Source of the DNA: Luteococcus sanguinis
GTDB lineage: Bacteria > Actinomycetota > Actinomycetes > Propionibacteriales > Propionibacteriaceae
Direction of reading: 5' to 3'
DNA: 64,000 nt
Assembly (NCBI RefSeq): GCF_039527675.1
Contig: NZ_BAAAKI010000024.1
Location: 55,979 to 119,978 of the forward strand
Made by a program: the position numbers and the translations under genes. This document shows, piece after piece, positions 35,293 through 44,377 of the stretch (position 1 is its first letter; every line of letters begins with the position of its first letter). The notes beneath the pieces are model-generated. The model searched no databases. It was not told the origin of the DNA and worked only from the letters and a program-made list of their open reading frames with translations.

Positions 35293-36261
35293 ATGCTGTC
35301 CGGCATGGCCGAAGAGGTACCCTTCCTGAACCTTGATGGCAGGGTCGGCTACCTCTACGAGCGTGGCTACTTCCCACGGGGCTCGGTCACCGACGAGCAC
35401 CGTGAGCGTCTCGGCTCGATGAACTTCCACTACTTCCTGGGCTACGCACGCAACTACCGAATGCTCACGGCTCAGGGGCTGCCGTGCATCCAGCAGCCGA
35501 TACCCGATGACGTCTTCAGGGTGATTGACCGGGACCACGAGGTCGCGAAGCTCCTATACCAAGGACTGCGACAGGCCGAGTGGAACCTCCGCTCCCTGGC
35601 CGTGGAGCACTACTGCGGGGCCCACGATCCTTGTGGCAGCTTCCTCCGTGAGCAGCAGTACGTGTGCACCTCATCCGGTAGCGAGACCGAGATGGTACGG
35701 GGGATCATCAACAGCGTCCTCCGCCACGGTGAGCCGTTCGTGGAGGACCACATCGCCGCCCAAGCGTCCCAGCGGGGAGCTGAACGTCCGAAGAAGTACG
35801 ACCAACTACGGCACGATGAGCTGGTTGGCTACATCGAGGACCTTCCTCTCTGGAGCGTGATCGACTCTTTCTCGCTGGGGCTGCTTTCCCGCTTCATCAC
35901 CCAGTGCGACAAGCCATCGGACCCCGATGACGCTGTGTGGAAGAAGGTGGCTGACGGTCTGGCTATTCGACACCCCGTCTTCTTGACCAACATCGAGTCC
36001 TTGACCGTCCTGCGCAACTTGGTCTCTCACCACGCCCGAATGTGGATGCGGCCCACGACCGTGACCCCCAAGAAGCCGAAGGTCTTCACGAAGGCTCTCC
36101 GCGACGCTGACGCCAAGTCGATGGAGGTAGCGTTCGCCAACGTCGCGCTGTTCCAAGGGCCGCGCTTAGCGCGCAGCTATCTCGATGAGGTGCTCGCTCT
36201 GGTGGCCTGCGATCCGCTCTATGAACACGGCGTCAGCAAAGTCCGCCCCACGAAGGTGTGA
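35293..36261 (+). CDS. Abi_2 (AbiD/AbiF-like) family HEPN protein
   Basis: 322 residues. The N-terminal segment FLNLDGRVGYLYERGYF and SMNFHYFLGYARNYRML are typical of Abi_2 proteins. The motif VLRNLVSHHARMWMR contains R-N-x3-H, the HEPN ribonuclease signature shared with AbiF and Cas13-type nucleases. It probably cleaves RNA during phage infection. No ribosome site precedes the ATGs at 35293 or 35305, so the message may be leaderless. Divergent from the SIR2 gene. Confidence 0.8.
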   Translation: MLSGMAEEVPFLNLDGRVGYLYERGYFPRGSVTDEHRERLGSMNFHYFLGYARNYRMLTAQGLPCIQQPIPDDVFRVIDRDHEVAKLLYQGLRQAEWNLRSLAVEHYCGAHDPCGSFLREQQYVCTSSGSETEMVRGIINSVLRHGEPFVEDHIAAQASQRGAERPKKYDQLRHDELVGYIEDLPLWSVIDSFSLGLLSRFITQCDKPSDPDDAVWKKVADGLAIRHPVFLTNIESLTVLRNLVSHHARMWMRPTTVTPKKPKVFTKALRDADAKSMEVAFANVALFQGPRLARSYLDEVLALVACDPLYEHGVSKVRPTKV

Positions 36262-36335
36262 ACCGCCTACGCGTCGCCACCACGCGCCGGGGCTCGCCCA
36301 CTGGCTGGTCTGTGACGGAAGATGGCTTGCGGAGA

Positions 36336-36776
36336 CTAGCCGCTCCAGCTGTCGGAGAACCACGCCCCGTCTGGGGACACGAGGACCACGTGGATGCCCA
36401 CAGCGTGAACACTTCGTGCCGTCTCAGCCACCAACTCGCGGTAGCGGGGGCAGTCAGGCAGCACGATGAGGGACTCCCAGTCGGGTTCGGCGTCCCGCAG
36501 GATGATGGCGGCATGGAGCGCTTTGCCGTACCAGAGTTTTGCCTGGTGGTTGGGCTTGGCTCGCTTCTTCTGTCCGGCCTTTGCAGGGTCGGCGTACCCG
36601 ATGGATGGGAAGCCTTTCACTTCCGCGCCGAGGTGGCGTAAACCCTTGTGAGCGAGGACGTCGATGCCATGCTCGCGGGCCTTCGTGTTTGCGAGGTGGT
36701 CGATGACCCAACCTTCATTTTCGAGCACACCCGCGAAGACGTTCTGCACCGTAGCTTCGTCCGGCCATCCCTCCAT
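36336..36776 (-). CDS. small PD-(D/E)XK-like nuclease
   Basis: 146 residues. GIDVLAHKGLRHLGAEVKGF fits the restriction-endonuclease fold core (Asp, about ten residues, then E-V-K). The rest, AIILRDAEPDWESLIVLPDC, forms beta strands of the same fold. It starts 10 nt after the membrane-protein gene and is the last gene of a five-gene minus-strand run from 42822. The role is likely DNA cleavage in defence, by inference. Confidence 0.65.
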   Translation of the reverse strand: MEGWPDEATVQNVFAGVLENEGWVIDHLANTKAREHGIDVLAHKGLRHLGAEVKGFPSIGYADPAKAGQKKRAKPNHQAKLWYGKALHAAIILRDAEPDWESLIVLPDCPRYRELVAETARSVHAVGIHVVLVSPDGAWFSDSWSG

Positions 36777-36786
36777 GCGCCGAACT

Positions 36787-37701
36787 CTATGCGCGGCGGG
36801 TGAGCCGCCTCAGGAGGTGGTGCCCCCGTTCAGCGATTCGAGCGCGCCGGGAGGGGGCTTCCGGGTTGGCGAGCAACCCCGCGTGCGCAGCTTTCCAGTC
36901 TTCAAGCCGCTTGGTCAGTTCGGCTACTTCCTGCGCCTTGCCGGGAGTCCCATCGCTCAACAACTGTTGCGCCCAGAGCTGTCTCTTGATCATGTCTCCC
37001 TCTCGGATGACAGCCTCTCGCTCGCTCCTGGCGTCATACTCGTCGCGGGTCTCATTGACTGCCGCGACGTCCAGCTCCCCATGCTTGCCCAACACCGATG
37101 ACCCCTTGAAGACGTCGAGCATGGCGTCGAGGGTCTTGCCGATGGTGTGCACCGACTCGATCCTGGTGAAGAGCGCTCCACGGCGGGCCTCCAGGTCGAT
37201 GACTGAGGTCTCCTCGTACCGGTGCCCAGACGAGTCTTCGTAGGTGACCAGCACGTTGTGGAAGTTAGGCAGGTCGTCTCGGCCTCTGCGCTCGATGTGG
37301 TTGTCCCAGAATGTCCTCATCTCCTGCCCCGGGGCCACCATCGCGATGGGTTCGGTCAGCATCTTGATCTTGGACAGGACGTACTCGTCGCCAGTCTCGC
37401 GCGCCCTCACGGGCGGCGGGTCCATGGTGACACGCACTTTGAGGGCTGGCCGCTGGCCGATGTTGCGGATCGACAGATCGAAGAGCTGCTGGCTTGCGCG
37501 AGACTCCTCGGCTGTCACCAAGACGTAGGGGCGGCGCGCCTCCAGCTCTGCCTTCCGGGCGTCAGCAAGTTGGGCCTTGGCAGCTTTCCACTGACCGAGG
37601 GCCACGAGAGCTGCGGTTACAGCAACTACGAGAAGCCCCAACGTGAGCAACGTGTAGATGGCCGTCCAGCCGGTGCTGGTGAGACCCCAGAACTTGTCCA
37701 T
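36787..37701 (-). CDS. membrane-anchored hypothetical protein
   Basis: 304 residues. One N-terminal membrane helix (TLLTLGLLVVAVTAALVALG) is followed directly by a charged coiled coil (KAAKAQLADARKAELEARR), then a beta-rich domain (FDLSIRNIGQRPALKVRVTM) and a C-terminal helical coil. The layout resembles membrane proteins of unknown function found in bacterial defence neighbourhoods. It lies between the beta-flower and nuclease genes with gaps of 10 and 15 nt. Confidence 0.65.
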   Translation of the reverse strand: MDKFWGLTSTGWTAIYTLLTLGLLVVAVTAALVALGQWKAAKAQLADARKAELEARRPYVLVTAEESRASQQLFDLSIRNIGQRPALKVRVTMDPPPVRARETGDEYVLSKIKMLTEPIAMVAPGQEMRTFWDNHIERRGRDDLPNFHNVLVTYEDSSGHRYEETSVIDLEARRGALFTRIESVHTIGKTLDAMLDVFKGSSVLGKHGELDVAAVNETRDEYDARSEREAVIREGDMIKRQLWAQQLLSDGTPGKAQEVAELTKRLEDWKAAHAGLLANPEAPSRRARIAERGHHLLRRLTRRA

Positions 37702-37716
37702 GATGCCGAGGTGTCC

Positions 37717-38001
37717 TCAGTCCACGAAGGGTGGCTCGTCGCCGAGCATCGCGGAGGGGATGGCATTGATCCTCGCGGTGGGTATGCGAGGCGTTGCGAT
37801 GCTGGGGCTGCTGATGGTGGCGCTATCCGTCGCCCGGTAGACGATGCGGTTGCCGACGAGTGTGCCCGCGTACCGTCCGCTGGGGTCGTAGACCCTCTCG
37901 TTGCGGAGTCGTCCGAGGTAGGCGCCCGATTGAGCGAAGAGCTGGTCGCCGGACAGCTGAAGTGGCCTGCCGTTCTTGGTGTAAAGGTTCATGCTGTCCA
38001 T
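37717..38001 (-). CDS. 4-fold beta flower-like small protein
   Basis: 94 residues. MNLYTKNGRPLQLSGDQLF, GAYLGRLRNERVYDPSGRY and AGTLVGNRIVYRA form repeated short beta units resembling the 4-fold beta flower domain. The C-terminus is Ser/Pro/Ile-rich and probably disordered. It sits between the restriction subunit and the membrane protein. Either ATG (38001 or 37992) could start it. Function unknown. Confidence 0.55.
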   Translation of the reverse strand: MDSMNLYTKNGRPLQLSGDQLFAQSGAYLGRLRNERVYDPSGRYAGTLVGNRIVYRATDSATISSPSIATPRIPTARINAIPSAMLGDEPPFVD

Positions 38002-38015
38002 TGAGCCATGGGGGT

Positions 38016-38044
38016 CTGACAGTTTTGGACACCCCCACTGTCAG
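38016..38044. terminator. inverted repeat overlapping the res stop codon
   Basis: CTGACAGT (38016-38023) and ACTGTCAG (38037-38044) flank a 13-nt spacer, and a further GGGGGT/ACCCCC pairing is possible. The right arm covers the TGA of the restriction subunit. It may attenuate read-through into the three small genes. Confidence 0.4.
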
Positions 38045-40671
38045 TAGTCATTGCCGTGGACCCCCTCGTAGAGGCTCTTGGCATCGGTGGCGTTGAGGAC
38101 CGCTTCGCGCGTGGTCCGCTCCGTCATGTCGAGCACGCGGAAGGTGTCCCGGATCTTCGTGATGGCGTCGATGCGAGCAAAGTGCTGGCCATGCTTCTCC
38201 GCGTAGGTGGCCAAGCCCTTCAACTTGGGCAGCGCATCGCTCAGGTGATGTCCGTGAGGGTCCACGATGCTTGCCGTGATCTCACCGCTCGGCGTCCGGG
38301 AAAAAACGAGGAAATCGGGCCGCAGGGCCTTCCAGGACTGGCCATCCTCGTAGGAGATCGCGAGGGAGCCGGTGGCTGAACGCGCTGGGTTGCGGTACCA
38401 GGCGACGAAGCCTGTCTGCTGCGTCTCCCGGTCCAGGACTGCGACCTCCCAGTCGTTGAGGTTGGCGGGGAAGTTACCCGACTCGTCAGCCATGAGGTGG
38501 TCGCGCCTCAGTGGGAGGGGATGCTCCTGGCCGTTCGCCTCGCGAACCTTGGTGGGCTCCGTGCGCTTCTCGGGCTTTTCAAGGTCCTCCGGCTGCGGCT
38601 CGCGCGACATCTGGCGAATCCTGTGGTACTCCGCCTTCCGTTCATGGGAAAGGTTCTTGATCGCGGCCCGGTACGTGGTGAACCATGCGGAGGTCAGCCG
38701 TTCAGCCTCGGACTCCAGATAGGTCTTGATCTCAGGGACGAGCCCCATAGCCGCGATGGTCTCGTGGGCTTCCAGAAGGGCGTCTTCACGGCTCACGCTG
38801 ACGTTCTGCGTCGCCAGATGCTCCGCGTAGGTGCGCGCGAGATCGGGACTGAAGACGCGCCCTGCGGCGCGATAGGCCGCTTCGATGGCCACGATGTCAG
38901 CCTCTTCCACGTACTGAGAGAAGGACTTGGCCTTGCCACGCATGTCCGCCACGAGGGTGGCGCCCTCCATCGTGGCGACGTCATCCGCAGCGACCGCGAG
39001 TTCGGCAGAGAAGCGCTCGCGGGCCGCGTTGAGCACCTTGTGGAGTTCAGCGTGGGCGACCTTGCCCGCATCGGGGAGAAGGTCGTCAGTGGCCAGTTCG
39101 TGGGCCAGCAGCGTCAGCCGCTTGACTGGCTTGGCCCCCTTGGGCGGGATGGACTGGGCAGGAAGTTGCACGAACTTATCCCAGACAGCCTGCGCGGTCG
39201 GGGACTCGCCCTTGCCGGGGTGGTCAGCGTCCCAGCCGAGGGCGAGGTTCGGCACGTAGTCCTTGGCGTCAAAGAGAACGCGCCGCCCGGGAACGGTCTC
39301 TTCGTCGCTCGCACCGCCGCCGTGCATCATCTTCTCTGCGATGGCCGTCACGGCCTTCGCGTCGAAGTGGGGCAGGATGCACTCGACCGCGTTCAGCCGG
39401 TCGTTCCCAGGGATGCGGCGAGCAAGTGGGGTGCGGACCATGCGCCCGAGCAACTGGGTGATCATCGTCGGGTCCTTGGCCGTGCGGAAGGAAACCATCA
39501 CCTCGGCGCGCGGACAGTCCCATCCGGTCGAGATGGCGTCCTTCGCGACCAGCACGCGCACCGATGACGACTCCTGGACGCGCTCGGGCTTGATGTAGGG
39601 GACCTCCCATTGACCGAAGGTTTTGGTGCGGTGTTCTCCGAAGACGTTGGCAATCGCTGCGGGAGTGATCTCCGGCCAGCGGTCGAAGATGACGTCGAGT
39701 GCCTCACCGATCTCCGCGTGGTTTGGGTTGTTCTCTACCTGGAGGATCAGCAGTGGGTACACGATCTTTGAGTCCGGCTGGCTGTCGGCGTACTCAGCCC
39801 ACTCGCGGGTCATCGCTCGCACCTTGTCAGCGGCACGGCGGACGAGCGTCGTGCGGTACGGCCCCGACTCAGCGGGGATGTCGAGAACGATGGTGTCCTT
39901 CAGGAGCCCTGACTCCTGCACTCGCGCTGCATCAACGTGAAGTTTGGCCAAGATCGTGCGGTTCTGAGCGCGCTCCATGGCCTTGTCAAAGCGGTCCACG
40001 GTGGCCGAGATACCCCAGACCACTGGGACCGCAGGGATGCCAGCGTGGCCGTTGATGAGTCGGGAAACGATGGTGGCCTTCTCCTCCTCGTCTGCCTTCG
40101 TCTCCTTCATCCCCCGGTGCGCCTCATCCAAGACGAGGTACAGCGTGAGGTTGGGGTCCTCGATGGTGTTCTGGATGGTCTGCCAGATCGTCCAGGTGCG
40201 CCCGTCCGGGGGCAAGAGCGCCTCGCCGTAGCGCTCTCGATCACGCTCAGGGTCGTGCCCCTGAACCAACTTCGCCCCGTCTCGCATCTTCTGGGTGTTG
40301 AGGAAGTACACCTTGTGTGCCTTGAACTTCTCTTGGTTGAAGGTGTTCGGCACGACGATCAGATCGGTGAAGTTGATGCGGTCATCACTAGCCTCAAGGA
40401 TGCGCGAGCGGGTCTGCTCGTTGAGGCTTGGATCGTCGGAGAACCACAGGATTACAGCGCTCGGGTCGGCCTCGAAGTCGAAGGTGTCGTCTCCTCGGAA
40501 CAGAGCCTCGATCACGGCAGTAGCCATGACGGTCTTACCAGCACCCGTAGTGGCTGAGAGCGAGACGGCAGACCTGCGGCCCCTACGGTGCCAGAAGTCC
40601 CGGGCGTCGCTCAGGTTGGTCAGCACGTCCGCGACGGCATCGACCTGGTAGTCGTTCAGCGTGAACTCCAT
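38041..40671 (-). CDS. type III restriction enzyme, Res subunit-like helicase
   Basis: 876 residues. Superfamily 2 helicase motifs: SLSATTGAGKTVMATAVIEA (motif I), LYLVLDEAHRGM (II, DEAH), VVWGISATVDRF (III), VLVAKDAISTGWDCP (V) and ITQLLGRMVRTPLARR (VI). The C-terminal nuclease-like core reads RPDFLVF, then IVDPHGHH, so the expected E-x-K is replaced by D-P-H. With the adjacent methyltransferase it would translocate and cut unmodified phage DNA. It starts 9 nt after mod in one operon. Confidence 0.88.
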   Translation of the reverse strand: MEFTLNDYQVDAVADVLTNLSDARDFWHRRGRRSAVSLSATTGAGKTVMATAVIEALFRGDDTFDFEADPSAVILWFSDDPSLNEQTRSRILEASDDRINFTDLIVVPNTFNQEKFKAHKVYFLNTQKMRDGAKLVQGHDPERDRERYGEALLPPDGRTWTIWQTIQNTIEDPNLTLYLVLDEAHRGMKETKADEEEKATIVSRLINGHAGIPAVPVVWGISATVDRFDKAMERAQNRTILAKLHVDAARVQESGLLKDTIVLDIPAESGPYRTTLVRRAADKVRAMTREWAEYADSQPDSKIVYPLLILQVENNPNHAEIGEALDVIFDRWPEITPAAIANVFGEHRTKTFGQWEVPYIKPERVQESSSVRVLVAKDAISTGWDCPRAEVMVSFRTAKDPTMITQLLGRMVRTPLARRIPGNDRLNAVECILPHFDAKAVTAIAEKMMHGGGASDEETVPGRRVLFDAKDYVPNLALGWDADHPGKGESPTAQAVWDKFVQLPAQSIPPKGAKPVKRLTLLAHELATDDLLPDAGKVAHAELHKVLNAARERFSAELAVAADDVATMEGATLVADMRGKAKSFSQYVEEADIVAIEAAYRAAGRVFSPDLARTYAEHLATQNVSVSREDALLEAHETIAAMGLVPEIKTYLESEAERLTSAWFTTYRAAIKNLSHERKAEYHRIRQMSREPQPEDLEKPEKRTEPTKVREANGQEHPLPLRRDHLMADESGNFPANLNDWEVAVLDRETQQTGFVAWYRNPARSATGSLAISYEDGQSWKALRPDFLVFSRTPSGEITASIVDPHGHHLSDALPKLKGLATYAEKHGQHFARIDAITKIRDTFRVLDMTERTTREAVLNATDAKSLYEGVHGNDY

Positions 40672-40680
40672 CTTGGCTCC

Positions 40681-42822
40681 TCACTCACCCAAGTCGACGG
40701 AGAAGTTGGTCAGATACGACTCGTAGAGACGCACCGCTTCGACCCCCTCTGGGAGCCGTTGCGCGACGCGCTGGAAGCGCCCGTCGTCGTTGGTCACGAT
40801 GTAGGCCACCCGGATTCCTGGGTTCTCCGCCACCGCGTGCGTGAACGCGGCGGCGTGGTCCAGGTCAGTGAGGAGTCCATAGGTGTCGGCCAACTCCCAG
40901 CCGCTTTCTGGCTCCACAGTGATCTGCCTGCCTGCCGCGCCTGCCTTCAACCACAGAAGCGGAGCGATGCGTTCGAAGGCCAAGCCGTGAGTGACAGCCA
41001 GGGGTGATTCGTACGTCAGCGTGAAGAACCGCGCGTTCGCCTCAAACCCATCGGCCATGGGGAACATGTCGGTGAACTTGTAGTCACCCTTGACCGGCTG
41101 GCCCTCAGGCGTCTTGCCTGTGATGGCGGCTGTGACACGCGGCTTCGTGATGTAGTCACAGATGCCCCACCGCTCCCAGTCGGCGTCACCAGGCCGGAGA
41201 CCGTCCTTGCGCAGGACCTTCTGCTCGTCTGCCCCCACCTCGTTGTTGGTCACCGAGAGGCACTGGCGTCGTCCATCGTCCTGCTTGTTCAGGCGCATGA
41301 CGGCGTGGGCGGTGGTGCCGGAGCCGGAAAAGAAGTCGAGAATGGTGGCATCCGGCTTGTCCTTCACGAAGAAACGCAGGGCGTCCTCGACCGCATAGAG
41401 GGACTTGGGAAAGGGGAACTTTCGCTCCGGCAGGAATCGTGTCAGCAGTGCTGTTCCGTGAGCGCTCGCATCGTGGGACGGCATGACCCACATGGACTTA
41501 GCTTTGCGGGTGGCAAGCGCAGCAGGCAAAACATTGATCTTTCCTTCTGCATCTCGCCCATCAACCGCGAACGCGCCAGAGCGAACGGCGGTGAGGTCCC
41601 CGCCCTTCAAGTAGACAACCGTCGCAGAGCCGGTTCTTTGGTCGCCTCTCCGCAGCGCCGCAGTACCTTCGGCAAGTTGTTCCCTCAGTCGTTCGGGAGA
41701 TACCTGCCATCTTCCCTCGGCCCCCTTGGGGTCCAGTGGCCAGGCGGCCCAAGTTCCGGCGGGTGGAACGACGGAGCGGCGATCCTGCGCCAGTGGGATG
41801 GGTTCACCCACCGATTGAACTGAGCCATCCGTGCAGGAGATGAATAGTGGATAGAACCCGTTGGGTCGATGCGACCGCTTCCAGTCGGTGCTGCCCCGTC
41901 GACGTAACCCTTGCCAAGTCACCGAAGACGCTGTAAGTCCTTTTTCCGTGTCGCGCAGCATGTCGGTGGTGCTTGTGCGCGGGTGAGCGTCTCCAAGCAT
42001 CGCGAAAAATATGAACTCTTCCACACGAGAGAACTCGTTGCCTCGTTGCGAGCCAGAGGGTTTGATGGATGAGGTGACCATCTGGATGTTGGCTTCGGGG
42101 AAGGTCTGCTCCAAGAGCAGGCCAAGCCGCAAGTACTCCTTCTCGTCAATCGTGACGATCAGAACGGAGTCGTCCGGGTTCAGAAGTTCGCGGGCGATCT
42201 CCAGGCGGCGCTCCATGAAGGCCAGCCACTTGCTGTGCCTGTATTGGTCGTCGGACGCCACGTAGTCGTTGTTGTACTTCCAGTCTCGGGCCCCGGTGTT
42301 GTAGGGCGGGTCGATGTAGATGGCGTCGACCTTGCCCCGGTGGGTGTAAGTCAGCGCTTTGAGAACATGGAAGTTCTCGCCGTTGATGACGGTGTGCGCC
42401 GGAGTTGTTTCCGCTGCGCGGTCCACACGTCCCGTCTCCGCGAGCCCTGGGAAGATGCGGTCCCTGAACCGGGCAACGACAACGAGCTTCTCGCAGTCCA
42501 CAGCGCATCGCTGGGGTTCTTCGGAGGTGGGATCGTCCTCCTCCAGATGGGCTACCGCACGGCCATCCTCGTTGCTGACTCTCTTCACGACCCAGAGGGT
42601 CTGGGCACCCCTCTCCAACACGCCGCGCGGCGGGAGGACGCGCACACGGTCTCCACGCGTGATCACTTTGCCCGGCAACTCGACTGCCTCGGGACGGTGG
42701 CGCTCGAAGTTCAGCCCGAAGGCGCGGCGGCTAGTGAGGTGGCGGTACTCCTCTTCGAGGGCTGCTCCGAACGCGGGGTCCTTGGCCTTCGCTTCCGCAA
42801 GCAGGTCAGTCAGACGTGACAC
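40681..42822 (-). CDS. type III-like DNA methyltransferase, Mod subunit
   Basis: 713 residues. The catalytic motif AIYIDPPYNTGARDW precedes the SAM-binding motif ILDFFSGSGTTAHAVMRLN, the beta-class order of adenine-N6 methyltransferases such as type III Mod. The region between them (YRHSKWLAFMERRLEIAREL, VLIVTIDEKEYLRLGLLLEQ) is typical of Mod. Its specificity domain cannot be read from sequence. GTG at 42822 is chosen because translation upstream of it looks non-coding; AAGGA lies about 12 nt before. Confidence 0.9.
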   Translation of the reverse strand: MSRLTDLLAEAKAKDPAFGAALEEEYRHLTSRRAFGLNFERHRPEAVELPGKVITRGDRVRVLPPRGVLERGAQTLWVVKRVSNEDGRAVAHLEEDDPTSEEPQRCAVDCEKLVVVARFRDRIFPGLAETGRVDRAAETTPAHTVINGENFHVLKALTYTHRGKVDAIYIDPPYNTGARDWKYNNDYVASDDQYRHSKWLAFMERRLEIARELLNPDDSVLIVTIDEKEYLRLGLLLEQTFPEANIQMVTSSIKPSGSQRGNEFSRVEEFIFFAMLGDAHPRTSTTDMLRDTEKGLTASSVTWQGLRRRGSTDWKRSHRPNGFYPLFISCTDGSVQSVGEPIPLAQDRRSVVPPAGTWAAWPLDPKGAEGRWQVSPERLREQLAEGTAALRRGDQRTGSATVVYLKGGDLTAVRSGAFAVDGRDAEGKINVLPAALATRKAKSMWVMPSHDASAHGTALLTRFLPERKFPFPKSLYAVEDALRFFVKDKPDATILDFFSGSGTTAHAVMRLNKQDDGRRQCLSVTNNEVGADEQKVLRKDGLRPGDADWERWGICDYITKPRVTAAITGKTPEGQPVKGDYKFTDMFPMADGFEANARFFTLTYESPLAVTHGLAFERIAPLLWLKAGAAGRQITVEPESGWELADTYGLLTDLDHAAAFTHAVAENPGIRVAYIVTNDDGRFQRVAQRLPEGVEAVRLYESYLTNFSVDLGE

Positions 42823-42963
42823 GGGCAATGAGTCCTTTCGGGGGAGTCGCGAGCAGCTCTGACCCGCGTGACAATCGTAGGTCTGTCGCCTACTGGCGAG
42901 GTGCTTTGTGGGCGGGTCGGAGTGGCGGTATCGCGTGGGGAGCCCCACGCCGAGCTTCATGGG

Positions 42964-44082
42964 TCACGCCCAAGGGTTCTGCCCCTTGGGCTTGCGCTGC
43001 CAGCGCTCGGCGGCAAGCTGCGTTCTGGCTTCGCGCACATCCGCAGCGGAGGGTCCCATGTTCCGTCGTGCCCTGGTGACAGCGAAGCGCTGCTGCCCCT
43101 CGCGCAGGAGATCGTCAACGCCTGTAGATAGCGGGGGACCGCCTGCCAGTACTGCCATCTGACAACGCTCACCTATCTGGCTTGGATACATCTCACCCTC
43201 AGCGATCCAGAAGCCGAGCCCCATCATGACGGCGCGCGGCGCGTACCCGGCGTTGCCCGCTTGGCGGATGCCCTGGAGAACCTTGCCAGTGTTGACAACT
43301 GGCGCGCCTGCACTCTTCATGGCATCGAAGAAGGAGGAGGCGACACCCTCCGCTGAAGCATTGGGATCGAGCGACAGGGCGTGGGCGTCCGGGACCGCTC
43401 GCAGCGCAGCCACAGCCGCACGCGGACCCTCCCCGTCTGCACTCCTCGTCACCTTCTCCTCGTATTCCCTCCCCGTTCTAGTCGCGACTCCCGCTACCGC
43501 AGAGGTCGCATCACTCACGACGGTAGAGGTAGCAGAAGTCGCGACGTCGGGGGTAGCGGAAGTCGCGACGTTAGAGGTAGTGACTTCCGCGACCTCAGAG
43601 GTAGTGGAACTCGCGACGGTAGGGGTGGTGGCTTGTGTGCGGGGCCCGGGGTCCCTCCCCGAGTCCTGCTCATGCCGTTCCCAGTCCTCGGGGACGACGA
43701 GAGTCACCACCGTGAGCCGCCGCCCTACCCCGGGGGAGTGGTTGACGAAGCCCGACATCTCCAGCACATCGAGGCACGCGGCCAAGTTGTTGCCGTGGAC
43801 GTCGGCCAGCAATGCCATGCGTGACCGCGAGATGGGCACCGAGAGCCGTTGGTAGCGCACTGTCTGGTTCAGGACGGCGTGCAATACGCGCATCTGAACA
43901 GCCGATAGGCGTGCGCGGTTTGCCTGGAACTCAACCGCGCTCCATACAGACAGAGCGTCGAACGCGGACATCACCCGCCCGTCCCGTGCATCGGCGGGAA
44001 CGCGCGGCGGAGATGTCGACGGTTGGACGACTCGCGCATCCCTCGGACCTGTCTTGTCATGGCTCTTACTTGCTACACTCAT
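42964..44082 (-). CDS. phage replication protein O-like initiator with iteron-encoded linker
   Basis: 372 residues. Residues 45-130 form a winged helix like the N-terminal domain of phage replication protein O: RLSAVQMRVLHAVLNQTVRY, PISRSRMALLADVHGNNL and LDVLEMSGFVNHSPG. A linker (153-200) consists of six 8-residue repeats rich in Thr/Ser/Val. A C-terminal domain (MKSAGAPVVNTGKVLQGIRQ, APRAVMMGLGFWIAEGEMYP) follows. In phage lambda, origin iterons lie inside the O gene at the same place. It may start replication of the excised island or of a former plasmid. Confidence 0.65.
   Translation of the reverse strand: MSVASKSHDKTGPRDARVVQPSTSPPRVPADARDGRVMSAFDALSVWSAVEFQANRARLSAVQMRVLHAVLNQTVRYQRLSVPISRSRMALLADVHGNNLAACLDVLEMSGFVNHSPGVGRRLTVVTLVVPEDWERHEQDSGRDPGPRTQATTPTVASSTTSEVAEVTTSNVATSATPDVATSATSTVVSDATSAVAGVATRTGREYEEKVTRSADGEGPRAAVAALRAVPDAHALSLDPNASAEGVASSFFDAMKSAGAPVVNTGKVLQGIRQAGNAGYAPRAVMMGLGFWIAEGEMYPSQIGERCQMAVLAGGPPLSTGVDDLLREGQQRFAVTRARRNMGPSAADVREARTQLAAERWQRKPKGQNPWA
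43483..43626. repeat. six 24-bp iteron-like repeats inside the initiator gene
   Basis: Six consecutive 24-bp units at 43483, 43507, 43531, 43555, 43579 and 43603. On the + strand the best-conserved units read AGyGgAAsTCGCGAC followed by GtyaGrGGT. Two copies contain the palindrome GTCGCGAC and the others are degenerate. Position and period fit an in-gene replication origin, though a simple coding minisatellite is also possible. Confidence 0.65.
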
Positions 44083-44155
44083 CTCGTCCTCCTATCGGAC
44101 TCCTGCGAAGCGCCCCGCATCCGCCAAAGATCACGGGGCGCTTCGCTGCTTCTAA

Positions 44156-44377
44156 CTACTGGGCGTTCGCCTTCCCTCGGGCACTCTGGTCTCGGCGGTC
44201 GAGGCTCTCCTCGATAAAGCATTCGATCTGAGCGCTGATGGACCGACGTTCCTGCTCGGCCACGGCGAGGAGGCGAGCGTAGACAGTGGGATTCATCGCG
44301 ACGGTGCGCTTTTCCTTGTCTACGAACCGGATGCGTTCGGGACGCTGGGCGAGCGTGGCGCGTGAAGTCCTGGGCAT
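44156..44377 (-). CDS. ribbon-helix-helix-like DNA-binding protein
   Basis: 73 residues. A short beta strand (KRTVAMNPTVYARLLAVAEQ) is followed by two helices (RRSISAQIECFIEESLDRR), as in Arc/MetJ-type proteins. GAGGAG lies 5 nt before the ATG. It is near the replication-initiator gene on the same strand and may be a copy-control, partition or transcription regulator. No toxin partner is next to it. Confidence 0.65.
   Translation of the reverse strand: MPRTSRATLAQRPERIRFVDKEKRTVAMNPTVYARLLAVAEQERRSISAQIECFIEESLDRRDQSARGKANAQ

Noticed and set aside
38016..38044. Insertion-sequence end at the res stop codon
   Set aside because: The inverted repeat has no transposase gene or matching partner nearby; an attenuator or terminator explains it better.
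43483..43626. CRISPR-like array
   Set aside because: 24-bp units directly adjoin without spacers and are inside a gene; they fit iterons or a coding repeat.
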